Below, in pieces: positions 46,243-58,049 of a stretch of DNA of 64,000 nucleotides. The position numbers and the translations under genes are program-made. This DNA is from Cornus controversa (lineage: Eukaryota; Streptophyta; Magnoliopsida; Cornales; Cornaceae). The stretch spans positions 12,208,501-12,272,500 of the forward strand of contig CM048847.1 of assembly GCA_026545225.1 (NCBI GenBank), written 5' to 3'. Numbering within the stretch: position 1 is the stretch's first letter; every line of letters begins with the position of its first letter. The notes under the pieces were generated by a model. That model had not been told where the DNA came from and searched no databases. It saw nothing but the letters and a program-made list of their open reading frames with translations.

Positions 46243-48968
46243 TATCACGCCCCGGAATCCGAACCGCCAGAACTCTCCCAAACCGACCCGACCCGAATCT
46301 CGAGTGTAAACCTGTTCATTAAACCCCAATGAACCTCCTCAATTTTCTCGAACTATCGTGGAAACTAATCATACACATGTAATTATCTATGCGTATACTC
46401 GTCACTATCCATCCCAATGGGCCCCACATCGGTCTATGCATCCATGACGTTCCATTTCCATTACTTAATCATAAGAAATCATAAAATTCCACCCTTTTAA
46501 GGTTCACAAGACTTTGAGGCGCCTCAAACATCATTTCGAGTCGCCTCAAACTTCTAGAAGGAACGACACCATCCAAAAGGCTTTTTAAGGTGCCTCGAAC
46601 TCCAGACACCTCAAAGTTCACTTTGAGTTGCCTCAAACTGCACCAGACCTGAATCTTGACAACATTCCTCAACCTGACTTCAAATGCTAATATCTCACAA
46701 TCCGTAAGTCCGTTTGACATGAAATTTGGCATGGATCATCCTCAACATGTCTAGTTTCTAACCCAAATTGAATCATATAAAAAATACCATCCAAAACTTG
46801 GGTTATACTCAATTTAGTGGGTGTGGGTCAGATTACCAACTATTGCACTAAAACATGTATATCTTTCTCAATTTAATTCCAAACAAGGCCCATGACCTAT
46901 CAATTTGAAGCTAACCCAATTGTCTTTCTATATACATATATTCCATTCACTCCTTGAGCTCAAAATGGACACTTTTGGGCACGTGTCCCCCCAATGACTA
47001 CTCTAATGCCTCAATGGCCATCAAGTATATTCACAAAACATGCATTTCACATTTGAAATGTAATTCCATCTATTTTTCTTATCATCTTCACTCAACAACT
47101 CATGCATACATGCTTTCCATACTCCATTTGCTCATGATTAACCATACAAGAAATCATAACTAAAGAGGAAAATGGTCCTATGGTGCCATACATCTCCAAC
47201 ACACACTTTTCTTAAAAGGTACATATCATTCATATGATTTTTCCAAGTTTATAGTCATTACAAGAATTCATGCATAAGATTCAAAATGCAACAAATTCTA
47301 TCATGACTACAACTAGATCATTACTGTGCCACAAGCCGGCATAGATAGCCAAATGTACACATATCCAAGAATGTAGCAAAATATAACTAGAACTCTTCTT
47401 GGACACTCAAGTCCCATCCATCATCGGCACCTTATCTGAAAAGTTTATATAAATAAGGGGTGAGCTTATCCTTTCTCGCTCAGTAGGAATGATCTGTCCA
47501 ACTCCACTCTAACTCAGGCAGCCATGCATGAATGCATATGAAAACTCTACATGACTATATAACAAGTAATCCATGTTTTTTACCCTCAAAACAAACAAGT
47601 TTTGAAAATCATGCGTGATGCTTTACATTTTAAGGTATACATATATATATATATATCGACTCAAACAAGCCACATTTCATATATATACTCATGCCACATA
47701 ATTCCAAAAATTAATTCAACTGAGGACTTTGCTTATCACAATCCGTAGTAAGGGTCACTTTGGGACCACATACTCTGCTCACGCTTTTCGGGCTACTAAC
47801 TCGACGGAAGCGACAGTCACTTAGCCAAGTTTTGGGTCTTGCACCCTAGAGTTCGAAACCCTTATTAATTTTCACACATGCTCCAAAAATATCATTTTCA
47901 CATAATGTACACTTATCAAATAAATGCACAAAATCCACACAATGCAATCCTTTTATCAAAACAATGTATTTTTCCTTCTCATCCCAAGCTTGTCACAATG
48001 TCAATACACTCATATCATGAAAATCATCATGCTTATGCATTTTTCAAGAAAATTATATCTTTCATGCACAATTCTAAATAGGAACTTAGATTTTCAATGC
48101 TTCTACCAAATGCACACAATTTCATCAAAAACATTCATAGTCTTAACTTCACATATGCAACATATATAAGTCCTAACTAACATGTTAGACATATCCATGT
48201 GCATAAATCACATTTTCATATATATATATATATACATATACACAAAACGCTAAACTCAAGAAATCTCAACCTATCTTTCATATCACAAATATGTGACCTA
48301 TAGAATCAAAGTAAAGATGAGTCTACCACCCCTACCTCAAATCCTATGCTTTGAATCCAACTTTGAGAAATCCCATCTTTCCCAACTTCATGAAATGGAG
48401 ACTTTGATCTGTTCAAACGGAAGCCCTCAATGCCCTCTACGCACTTTCCTTCTTCGGGATCTTCCTAATCACACCTCAAGTGGCCTAGAATCTAGAGAGA
48501 AGGGAGAGAGATGAAGTGAGAGAGGTAGAGAGAGAGAGAGAAATCCGTAAAATGAAATATCTCAGACCCTTTTTGATATTTATCTCAACCCTAAGGGCAC
48601 GAAATGACCATTTTACCCCCAGGCCACTCAATGTACCTTCCCGACCTTCGAATTAATTCTCAAAAACTCCGTTGGTCTCGAAATCACTCCCTCAACACTT
48701 TAAACATTTCATTTAAGCCATTATCCAAAATAAATATTTTTGAGAATTTTTCAGATTTCCGGCCCCACTTAAGTCGCATCCCGGGCCCCAATTTGACCAA
48801 AAAGTCAAACTTCTCAAAATCTTTCAAAAACTTACCAAAACCTTTAAAACACTTCCCAACACATGTTCCCTGCATTCAAAACATGTTAAATATCATTTAC
48901 AATACATTTAAAGCAATAAATGATGAAATTTTGAAAAAAATGGGCCAAAATTGGGCACGGTCTCTACA
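46243..48968 (-). mobile_element. Solo LTR D (Tekay/Del-like, minus) inside the Athila/Tat integrase
   Basis: On the minus strand it starts TGTAGAGACCG at 48968 and ends GGGGCGTGATA at 46243 (terminal CA changed to TA), 2726 bp. Flanks GTATG (46238-46242) and GTATT (48969-48973) form a 5-bp target duplication with one change. The Athila reading frame continues across it (..FYWP then CLSCPRC). No coding inside, so it is a solo LTR. Confidence 0.85.
46500..46650 (-). repeat. Word block in LTR D: TTTGAGGCGCCTCAAA type
   Basis: TTTGAGGCGCCTCAAA (46513-46528) is a perfect 16-bp palindrome. Variants GAGTCGCCTCAAA, AGGTGCCTCGAA, GACACCTCAAAG, TTTGAGTTGCCTCAAAC follow. The block lies 257-407 bp from the LTR 3' end, as in LTRs A, B and C. 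Confidence 0.85.
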
Positions 48969-48973
48969 GTATT

Positions 48974-50640
48974 AGTGTCCTTAAAATGGTGGGCCAATAA
49001 AATCTTGACTGTAAGATTTTTTCAGCAGTCCATTTAGAGCTAAAATGGCCACCACATGCCTGATCATTACAAAAGGAAATGACAGACTATTGGTCTTCCT
49101 CGGGGACACACCTACGGATGATTTGATTTGGAGAATACTTAAACAAGTAGGGATCATCTCAAAAATATGTCTTAGCCTTAGTTAGGAATTTTTCTTTCTC
49201 TTGCTTAGACCAAGTGGAAGGGATTTGACCAGTCACAATGTAATTAACAATATCAGCATACCATGGTGCATGAGATATTACAAAAAGTTGCTCATCGGAA
49301 AAATAATCAAAGATAAGAAGGGAGTCATTAATAGAATCAACAACAAGACATGACAAATGATCAGCGACTACATTTTCTGAGCCTTTCTTATCACGGATCT
49401 CAAGGTCATATTCTTGAAGGAGTAAGATCTATCGTATTAACCTAGGTTTGGCATCTTTTTTTGGAGAGAAGATGTCACAAAGCTACATGATCGGTATAGA
49501 TGTTGACCTTAGATTTGATCAAATAAGAGCAAATTTGTCAAAGGAAAACACAATTGCCAACAACTCTTCCTCAATGATCGAGTAGTTAAGTTGTGCGTCG
49601 TTCAGAGTCTTGCTATCATACTAGATCACATAAGGTGCTTTATCAACTCTTTGTCCTAAAACAGCCCCGACTGCATAATCTGACGCATCGCACATGATCT
49701 CAGAAGGTAAGTTCCAATTAGGCAGGCGAATTATGGGTGAAGTGATGAGGGCTAACTTTAATTGCTTTAAAGTAGAGTGATAGGCATATATAAACTCAAA
49801 TGGTACATCCTTAGCTAGAAGATGGGTCAAAGGTCTTACTATCTTACTAAAATCTTTGATGAAATGCCTATAGAACCCAACATGACCTAGGAAAGCTCAA
49901 ATATCGTGAACAATTTTGGAGATAGGTAGATTTGAGATGAGTTCAACCTTTGTTTAATCTACCTCAATTCCCCACTAAAAATAGTATGACGTAGGACAAT
50001 TCCTTTCTTTACCATGCAGTGACATTTTTTTTTCAGTTAAGAACTAGGTTAGTGTCACGACAACATTGAAGCACTAGAATAAGATGGTACATGTACTTCT
50101 TAAAAGATGAACCAAAGATAGAAAAGTCATCCACGAAGACTTCTAGAAATTTGTGAACCATGTCGTGAAAGATACTCATCATGCACCTCTAAAATGTGGC
50201 GGGTGCATTCCAGAAGCCAAATGGCATGCGATGATAAGCAAATGTGCCAAAAGGACAGGTGAAAGTTATCTTGTCTTGGTCATCAAGGTGGACAGAAATC
50301 TGGTTATAGCTGAAGTAACCATCTAAAAAGTAATAATATGCCTAACTAGCTAATTTCTCTAACATTTGGTCAACAAATGGTAGAGGGAAATGATCATTCC
50401 TAGTCACACTATTAAGCTTCCTATAGTCTATACAAACTCGTTATCCAATTTGGACACGAGATGGAACCAACTCATTATTGTCATTGGCAACAACAGTGAT
50501 GCCACACTTCTTAGTGTCAATCAACCCCACAGGGGCACACCTCTTTAGGAGGGATTCTACCAAAAAGCAAGGTAAATCCATTACATAGATCTTTTGCAGG
50601 GTGGTTGTGCCATGAAGATTCTTTGATAAAACATTTTGAA
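48974..50640 (-). pseudogene. Athila/Tat reverse transcriptase, RNase H and integrase N-terminus
   Basis: Minus strand from 50560: [79 protein letters not shown], then RNase H MCDASDYAVGAVLGQRVDKA, YDLEIRDKKGSENVVADHLS, and integrase IVTGQIPSTWSKQEKEKFLT with the HHCC zinc region CNDQACGGHFSSK. Several stops. FVDD is intact. Confidence 0.85.
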
Positions 50641-50699
50641 CCAGAGGACTTCAATGCAAAAAAAGATAACTTGTCATTTTTTAAAGCAGAAGGTTACAA

Positions 50700-52524
50700 G
50701 GTCATAGGCTAAGGGCGCTATGGAAGAAAAACATTACAACGTATGAAAAAAAAAAAGGAATCAAGGGATAGGCTCCTTAGCCTCACCCAGTTGCAAATGG
50801 GAAAATTCCATCCCTGGCCATTTGCCTTGCGCCACTTCGAGAAAATATTCAAAGCCTTCAATGTACGACTAGTTGCAGACCCTATCAAACTTGGGCGAAT
50901 CCTTAAACTGCTCAACTATCACCGCTTTGATCCCTGGCAGATCAGCATTCAATCTGGCCAGTTCCTCCCATTCATGGCAAAGTTGGGAGTTGAGGACATC
51001 AATCTCCCCTATATGAGCAGCATGGGAAGAACATAGAGACTCTATCTCTGAGTTCATGGTTGAGTGCTCAGTGTCGAAAGAGGCCTTCTGCTTCTCAAGC
51101 TCAGCTTCCGTCCACAGGAGGCGGTTAGAGATGGAATGAGCAAACATCATGCCCTATTAACAACATTGAAATATGCATAAGTATATGGCATAAAGTGTGA
51201 CTTCAGTAAAATGAAGGAAGAAGGGGAGCAAACCTTAGTCAAGTTAGCTATGAGATGTCCGGTAGATGCAGCAGTCCTAAGCACATCTACCTGCCCAAGA
51301 TCATTCTAAAGAATGAACTGATGGGCCCTGGAAATAGTATACCATGGGTCAGACAACATTCACTCAGTACTATTGGCAGACGAGAAAGACACTTGGGAGT
51401 TGTCGCTTCCAAATAGTTAAGTTGGTGGCACCCTAAAAGAGCTCGTGCTGCCACTTAGTGGAGTCATCGGCACCCTAAAAGAGCTCAGGTCTCGAATGCT
51501 CCTAGGGGCAAAGGTGACAGTAGGAGGAGAGTTCCCAATAGAAGGGGGACCCCCTATATCTAAGAACCACAAGCCTTCGTGGCCTTTTTTGTGCAGAAGA
51601 TGAAGAGGTAGACGTGACACCTTTACCCTTTGCCTACATAAGAAGGTCCCTGTTAGGCCTCCTCCGCGAAGACCTTGCGCATTTTTACAAGTAAGCACAT
51701 GTAGTACGGTTTCTCAAAAAAAAAAAAAAGGAGGAGGGTTAAGGGAAAGAAAGTATACCCCATTACAACAAAATAGGGAGAATAAAGTAGCATGACCAAT
51801 TCCGCGTCCGAGGTTAGGGCTATCGTATCCCTTATTGGGTGGTCATAAGCCCTCTTCAGCCTATCTCCTTTCTCGTCATCTACGAGTGGCTCGAGCCTAA
51901 TAGTTGGATGTAAAAAATGAAAAGTAGTTACATATATGCAAAGTAAAATAAAAGGGAATGTAAGTAGGGAAAAGGAAGGCAATGAAATGCTTACCAAAAA
52001 TGTCCCCATTAGTCCATGAACGGGGGATGTGGTGAGGAAGAAGCTCCTAGCACCCCAGAGACAAAAAAGAATAGCTCATTCCATAATTTTATTCGCCAGT
52101 CGTTATCAATAATCACCATGCCCTTGGGCGGGTTCTTTCCACTCGCCCGACTTTATATGTGGCACCAATCACCGTTCTTCATAAGAGTGTAGTAAGAAAG
52201 AAATTCATTTACAAATAGTGAAGGTCTGTTGCCACAAGCCTTCCAAAGGACAAGGGATGCCATAATTATGCGCCAAGAATTTGGCATTAGTTGGGAAGGA
52301 TAGAGGTTAACCATTTGGAGCAAATCCTTTACAAAGTCTGGGACTGGGAACCATAGACCGCAGGTAAAAATGCCCTCATAAAAGTATGTCTCTCCTGGAG
52401 AAATAGAATAAACCATTTCCGCTTTGGTAGGGGCTCTGGCGACAAGGAGTAGCGGATAACTAGCTCTTCTACCCAAATTCGTCATAAAAGAGGCAAGGTC
52501 CTGGCACTCAGAATAATCTGTCAT
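50700..52524 (-). pseudogene. Plant gypsy-type transposon protein (PF04195-like), gag-like
   Basis: From the ATG at 52524: MTDYSECQDLASFMTNLGRR, then FTCGLWFPVPDFVKDLLQMV and LMPNSWRIIMASLVLWKACG, which match the plant 'putative gypsy type transposon' domain. Later blocks are IRLEPLVDDEKGDRLKRAYD and a coiled-coil region (LLWTEAELEKQKASFD, then IGEIDVLNSQLCHEWEELAR) ending CNxSYIEGFEYFLEVAQGKW-like sequence. Interruptions look partly like introns (a poly-pyrimidine run near 51715) and partly like stops. Probably the gag of an Ogre/Tat-type or related element. It adjoins the Athila/Tat pol on the same strand. Confidence 0.6.
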
Positions 52525-52695
52525 GAAGAGATAAATGAACTCAAAAGCTTCGTAGGGGGACGAGTAAGGAGCGAAAGGCTTTGGGTCTAGTTTCTAGAAG
52601 TTGTGCTGAAGAAAATAAAGGCAATGAGACAGAGAAGAAGAAATTGAGTATTGCATGTACTAAATGATAGTCGATGGTGTATGGAGAAATGAAGA

Positions 52696-52715
52696 TATCA
52701 GAGGGTTTATATAGG
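52696..52715 (-). promoter_or_regulatory. TATA box upstream of the transposon gene
   Basis: Minus strand GCCTATATAAACCCTCTG, about 180 bp before the ATG at 52524. It is well placed for transcription of the gag-like gene. Confidence 0.5.
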
Positions 52716-52859
52716 CATTGGCCCCTGGCAACGTTCAAATTGTAAAGTTCCAATTACAACGTTCACCTAAGTGAACGACTAGATGTGCAAGTACTTACAA
52801 CGGTCCACTAAACCAACGATAAAAAATGAGCAGAAAAGAGCAAAAAGAAGACCAGCCAA

Positions 52860-52881
52860 GGCCGACCCTTAGAGGTCGGCC
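52860..52881. other. Perfect hairpin GGCCGACC-loop-GGTCGGCC
   Basis: An 8-bp stem with a 6-nt loop (CTTAGA). It lies in non-coding DNA upstream of the TATA box, probably in the LTR of the same element. Confidence 0.7.
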
Positions 52882-52889
52882 AGAGCTAG

Positions 52890-53784
52890 TCCCTAAAAGG
52901 GCAACCAGAACCAGTCTTCAGCATCTAAGATCGTGAGTTCGAAGCCCACTAACTAGTTAGGGTGGAGTCCAGGATCCAGGGTGGAGGTTTAAAAAAATTT
53001 TGTGGGCCAAGGGTCCATTTTTACAGCCTAACAGGCTAATCAAAGTGTTCCTAAGGTTCGACAAACAACCCTCATGAATAAGGGGCATCTGATGGGGTAT
53101 TTGACTCTAATTATAAGTTCGGTGATGTAGGCGATTGTAATTTGTATGACGTGGGTGAGAGGTAAACTATGACCAGTGCTTTTCTATCTTTAGATAAGTC
53201 TGGGGAATTGAAGAGTCAGTATCCTACTAGGACATGTTCTCATTTGACCATATACCAAGTACGCAATTAATACCCTCTGAGTGCCTTTACAACTTTCAAA
53301 ATTTTTTCGATCGCCTTTATAGCTTTCAAAGCTTTTCCGATATCTGACTTGTGCGTCGGAGAGTAATCGGCTGGCACCATGCCGGTGTCTTTTTGGTTAC
53401 CTTTTTTTTATCCTATTACAGGTTGGCGTTTGACCAGATCGGGAGTGAATTTGTGCTTCATCAAAAACCATCCAAAAACTTCAAACAATCAATTCTTTGT
53501 TTAATACATTGATGTTTTCTTCTGAAGTTTCAAGCTTCATGCTTTTGAAGATCATTTATACATGGTCTAGAAATTCATGCTTTCGCTGTCTTCAATTACA
53601 AGAATAAAAATAAAAAATTACAAATTGATCATGTCTATTTTTGACACTGACAATTGTCAATTACAATTTTATACGTCAAAAAAGCTAATATGAATTTTTT
53701 GTGACCAAATTTCTTGAAGTTGTATTCGTGTGAAATAAGGGCAAACCTCAAGACTGATATTTACTCAAACAAGTAGGTGCATAC
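52890..53784. other. Non-coding, probable LTR remainder then unique-looking DNA
   Basis: CTCATGAATAAGGGGCATCTGATGG near 53071-53095 resembles the start or end of a long LTR read antisense. From 53130 to 53784 I see no gene or repeat signature. Confidence 0.35.
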
Positions 53785-54200
53785 TAAGGCTACAACTCGG
53801 GCGGGTTCAACCTGGCCCAACCCGAACCCAACTCAAAATTTTTCGGGCTTGGGCACTATATATTGAAAATCGGGCCAAGCCTGGTCTAGAATATAAGAAC
53901 ATGAATTTATTTCGGGCCAGACTCGAGTTGATGTGTCGGTCTGCCCGAAGCCCAACCCGAGCTCAGACTGAATTAGAAAACCCGAGCAACTCGAATATAA
54001 ACCTGACCATCAGGGCATTGACACTCCAACCATCAGGGCATTGACAATTTCAATGTTTTTGATTGACCTATAATTATATTTAATGGCTAATATAACTGTA
54101 ACTAGTACAAACTTTTTTTTTGTTAATAAACTTCAACATTAATATTTATTTCCAAAGCATGAGAAGGGTTATTCTACCACATTTTTACAATATTTTCTTT

Positions 54201-54203
<3 letters not shown>

Positions 54204-54246
<43 letters not shown>
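54204..54246. repeat. (TA)n microsatellite
   Basis: About 21 TA units inside the hAT-like element. Confidence 0.9.
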
Positions 54247-54250
<4 letters not shown>

Positions 54251-54639
54251 ATCTTCTAACATGTTATATATAGTATAAATGCTCATTTATTTTATTCTTA
54301 AATCTATTAGTATTCATTGATTTAATTTACAATTTAAAAAATAATAATAAAAATAATAATTAAACTTTTTTTAATAAAGATATGGACTTTCAATTTACAC
54401 TTGTCATAAAAAAGATATGGACTTGCAATTTATAAATAAATCATTATTTATGTTAAATGCATGCATGTGATCGGTGAACTAGTTATATATTATTATGCAA
54501 CAAAAAATAATAAATAATATAAATTTAACTTAAGTTACTCGCCTACTCACCTCCTTGTTGTTTGCAAAATTTCTTACAAAAATCTTCAATTTGGAAGAAA
54601 TTGATCAATAAAATTACTAACACGATAAATATATGTAAG

Positions 54640-56100
54640 TAATATAAGTTAGACCACTTTCATCTATTTTGTCAAATTCTGATTAATTAGTCAATGTCAA
54701 ATAACTCAATTAGATTAATTGATGAGTTGAAATCATTTAATCTAAACATCTAGTTTTATGATAATACATTGTTCTTTACTGTCCCAAGATATATAGTATA
54801 ATATATAACAGTTATGAATAATATAAGTTAGACGACTTTCTTCTATTTTGTCAAAATTTGATTTATGAGTCAAGTGTCTAAAAAGTCAATTAGATTAATG
54901 GATGAGTTTAAACAATAATCTAACATTTAGTTTTATGATATTATGTTATTCTTTAGTGTCCCAAGATAACATATAACATTTGTAAACAATATAAGTTACA
55001 CCATTTTCTTATATTTTGTAAAATTCTGATTAATTAGTCAAGTGTCTAAAAAATCAATTAGATTAATTGATGAGTTTAAACCATTTAATCCGAACATCTA
55101 GTTTTATGATAATTGTCCTTTAGTGTCCCGAGATATATAGTATAACATATAACATTTATAAGTAATATAAGTTAAACCATTTTCTTCTATTTTTTCAAAT
55201 TTTGATTAATCAGTCGAGTGACTAAAAAATCAATTAGATTAATTAATGAGTTCAAACCATTTAATTTGAATATCTAATTTTATGAAGTTAATTTTTTCGT
55301 TAGTGTCCCGAGGTATGTAGCATAACATATAACATATATAAGTTAGATTATTTTCTTCTATTTTGTCAAATTCTGATTAATTATTCAATTGTTTAAAGAA
55401 TCAATTAGATTAATTTGTACAAATAAAGACAAATGTATGTAACTACTATAAGTTATACCACTTTATAAGTTATAATTTTTCAATTTGTACAAATAAAGAC
55501 AAATATATGTAAGTACTATAAGTTATACCACTTTCTTCTATTTTGTCAAATTTTGATTAATTAGTCAAGTGTCAAAAAGGTCAGTTAGATTAATTGATGA
55601 GTTTAAACTATTTAATTTGAACATCTAGTTTTATGATAGTAAGTTGTTCTTTAGTGCCTAAGATATCTGATATAACAAATAACAGTTATAAGTAATATAA
55701 GTTAGACCATTTTCTTATATTTTGTCAAATTTTGATTAATTAGTTAAGTGTCTAAAATATCAATTAGATTAATTGATGAGTTTAAACCATTTGATTTGAA
55801 CATCTAGTTTTATGAAATTAAGTTTTTTTTTAGTGTCCCATGATATATAGTTTAACATATAACACTTATAAGTAATATAAGTTAAACCATTTTATTCTAT
55901 TTTGTCAAATTCTGATTAATTAGTCAAGGGTCTAAAATAATTAGATTAATTGATATGTTTAAATCATTTAATCTGAATATATAGTTTTATGAAATTAAGT
56001 TTTTCTTTAGTATCCCGAGATATATAGTATAACATGTAACATTTATAAGTAATATAAGTTAGACCACTCATTTTATTTTTTGTCAATAATACTTCAACAT
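54640..56100. repeat. Satellite-like array of about 175-bp units
   Basis: The phrase AATATAAGTTAGACCACTTT or a variant recurs at about 54641, 54820, 54989, 55164, 55336, 55511, 55694, 55874 and 56051, spacing 169-183 bp. Each unit also contains TCTATTTTGTCAAATTCTGA, AATTAGATTAATTGATGAG, CATCTAGTTTTATGA and GTGTCCCAAGATATATAG. One short partial unit lies near 55438. Confidence 0.85.
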
Positions 56101-56326
56101 TAATATATATTAGAATATTAAAAATATGCAAAACATGGAGGAAGTTAACCAATCATATAAAGCTTAATTTATATTAAGGTCGGGAGAAATTGATGACGAT
56201 AAAGTTAACCAATCATACAAAACTTAATATTGTATTAATGTAGAGAGAAATTGATGATGATCTAAAAATATGTTAATTTAATGAGACATAGATTGAATGT
56301 TTGTTCCGAATGTTCTATTATTTGAG

Positions 56327-56512
56327 TAAGATTAATATTTTTATTTGATTTTAAGATAGTGAAAGTTGTGTTATTGATTTAATTACTTAGTTAATATAAT
56401 TAATAACTTTAATTTTTTATAAGATTAATATTTTTATTTGATTTCAAGATACTGAAAGTTGTGTTATTGATTTAATTACTTAGTTAATATAATTAATAAC
56501 TTTAATTTTTTA
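56327..56512. repeat. 93-bp tandem duplication
   Basis: Units begin TAAGATTAATATTTTTATTT at 56327 and 56420 and are nearly identical. AT-rich, in the right part of the hAT-like element. Confidence 0.9.
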
Positions 56513-57138
56513 TATTCAGAATGAGGGAAAAATATTATTGTAATTTAATTAATATTTCAAACTTATTTTAAAAAATAGTTCACTCTTTAAGTATACTAGA
56601 GTAAATATTATTGTTGTGGCTATTATATATAAAAGTGAGACTTAGACCAGTGAGACTTAAACCCGCGATAGGAGTGGTTAATTTGCTATAAGCCTTCTCA
56701 AATTTGATTCCTTCCGGCTACAACATTTTTTTATAAAAGACCCACAATTTCCAAACTTGGAGGCCCGACCTGAGTTCAATCCGAAGTGTAGCCCGAGTTC
56801 AACCCGAGCTTTAAAAATGAATAACGGGCTGAGGTTTGGCTCATTAAATCGGGTTCATGATCGGACTCGGTCTAAGTTTGAATAGACAATTTATAAATCA
56901 AATTGAGCTCGACTCCAACCCGCCGAGTTGCAACCCTCGAGCCGAGTTGCAACCCTAGTGCATACCTCTAAATTTCTATGAGTTAGTAGAAGATACCTCC
57001 AAATTGTTTCTTTTCCTTTCAAAATTTTATACCAAACAAAATATAGCCTTTCAGACCAGAAGGCTTTGGTTTCCAACTCCTTAACAACCACCGGCAATAT
57101 CACAAAGAGAGGGAGAGGGACGATTGTACTTTTATTGG

Positions 57139-57148
57139 ATATATATAG
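57139..57148 (+). promoter_or_regulatory. Possible TATA box of the NYN-domain gene
   Basis: GATATATATAG about 95 bp before the ATG at 57237. It lies in the 280 bp left between the hAT-like element and the coding start. Confidence 0.45.
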
Positions 57149-57236
57149 AAAAGTGAGAGCGAACAGGACGAAAGAAAAGAAAATCTCAGTTAAAGAAGGA
57201 ATGCTATAGTGCGCCTATTAGTTTCTACAGTGAGCC

Positions 57237-57531
57237 ATGGGTGAAGATGGAGCGGCGGAGGCGGCCTCCTCCGGTGGTGGTGGAGGAGGAGCGAGAGCGG
57301 AGTCACAATACGCGGCGGCGAAGACGTCGGTTTGGTGGGACATCGAGAACTGCCAGGTCCCCAAGGGCTTCGACCCTCACGCCATCGCGCAGAACATAAA
57401 CTCCGCCCTGGTGAAGATGAATTACTGCGGTCCTGTCTCCATCTCCGCCTACGGCGACACCCATCGCATCCCCTCCTCCGTACAGCAGGCACTCTCCAGC
57501 ACCGGCATCGCCCTCAATCACGTCCCTGCCG
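57237..57531 (+). CDS. NYN-domain (MARF1/limkain-b1-like) putative nuclease, exon 1 only
   Basis: ATG at 57237, Gly/Ala-rich start, then [60 protein letters not shown] and [13 protein letters not shown]. This is the first half of a NYN (PIN-like) domain: Asp in WWDIEN is a metal ligand, and family members are RNA endonucleases related to animal MARF1; plant relatives are annotated as putative endonuclease or glycosyl hydrolase. The conserved frame ends at G|GTCGGT (57531), a weak donor where relatives splice before VKDASDKK. That next exon, with the other catalytic Asp residues, was not found in the remaining 6.5 kb, so the gene is either split by a very long intron running past the window or broken. 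Exon GC content is far above its surroundings. Confidence 0.75.
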
Positions 57532-58045
57532 GTCGGTACTATCCTTGCTTTTCGTTCTACACTGCACTGTTTTATTTATTTATTCTCTCTTTTTACAGTC
57601 GGTTGAAGCAGTTTTCCTTCAATTGCCCTAATTTTCCTGATGTTATTTATTTGTATCTTGAAGTTGATTTCATTTTATATAATCTTGGACCCAATTGCTG
57701 TTAGATTTATATTTTTTTTGGTAAGTGCTGTTATATTTATATCTGGTTGTTAATTTTTCAAATCCTGTCTCCCTTCTTGATTATTAATGGATTATCTGAT
57801 TTTGTCTGTTCTCTGCATGTGTACAAGTAAGTGAGTGGGTTTAGGATGTCGCTTTTCCTTTTGGATCGATCTGTGTATAAACCTACATTTGTGCATTATT
57901 GATTGGTGTTACCGTTTTCCTCCTTGTATCGAGAGGAGAGGAGGAGATGGTTTTGGGGTGTCTGGAATTAGGGTTTCAATGTTTCTACATTATAGAAATG
58001 TCAGTAGTCATTATATGATGATCTACTGTGCCTCATCATCTAAAT
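57532..58045 (+). other. Start of the NYN-gene intron, no feature seen
   Basis: T-rich DNA typical of a plant intron after the donor at 57532. I see no repeat signature up to the LINE fragment. Confidence 0.4.
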
Positions 58046-58049
58046 AAAA

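Larger units (their letters stand above)
53785..56957. mobile_element. Non-autonomous hAT-like element, 3.17 kb, with 8-bp TSD
   Basis: Flanked by perfect 8-bp duplications GTGCATAC (53777-53784 and 56958-56965), the length made by hAT transposases. Ends are inverted: TAAGGCTACAACTCGG at the left, and the reverse complement of the right end reads TAGGGTTGCAACTCGG. Sub-terminal parts on both sides are rich in CCCGA/TCGGG words. No transposase frame; the interior is AT-rich and holds a tandem array (54640-56100). It ends 280 bp before the NYN gene start. Confidence 0.85.

Noticed and set aside
57190..57521. Arg- and Pro-rich frames opposite the NYN exon
   Set aside because: Shadows of the GC-rich exon on the other strand.
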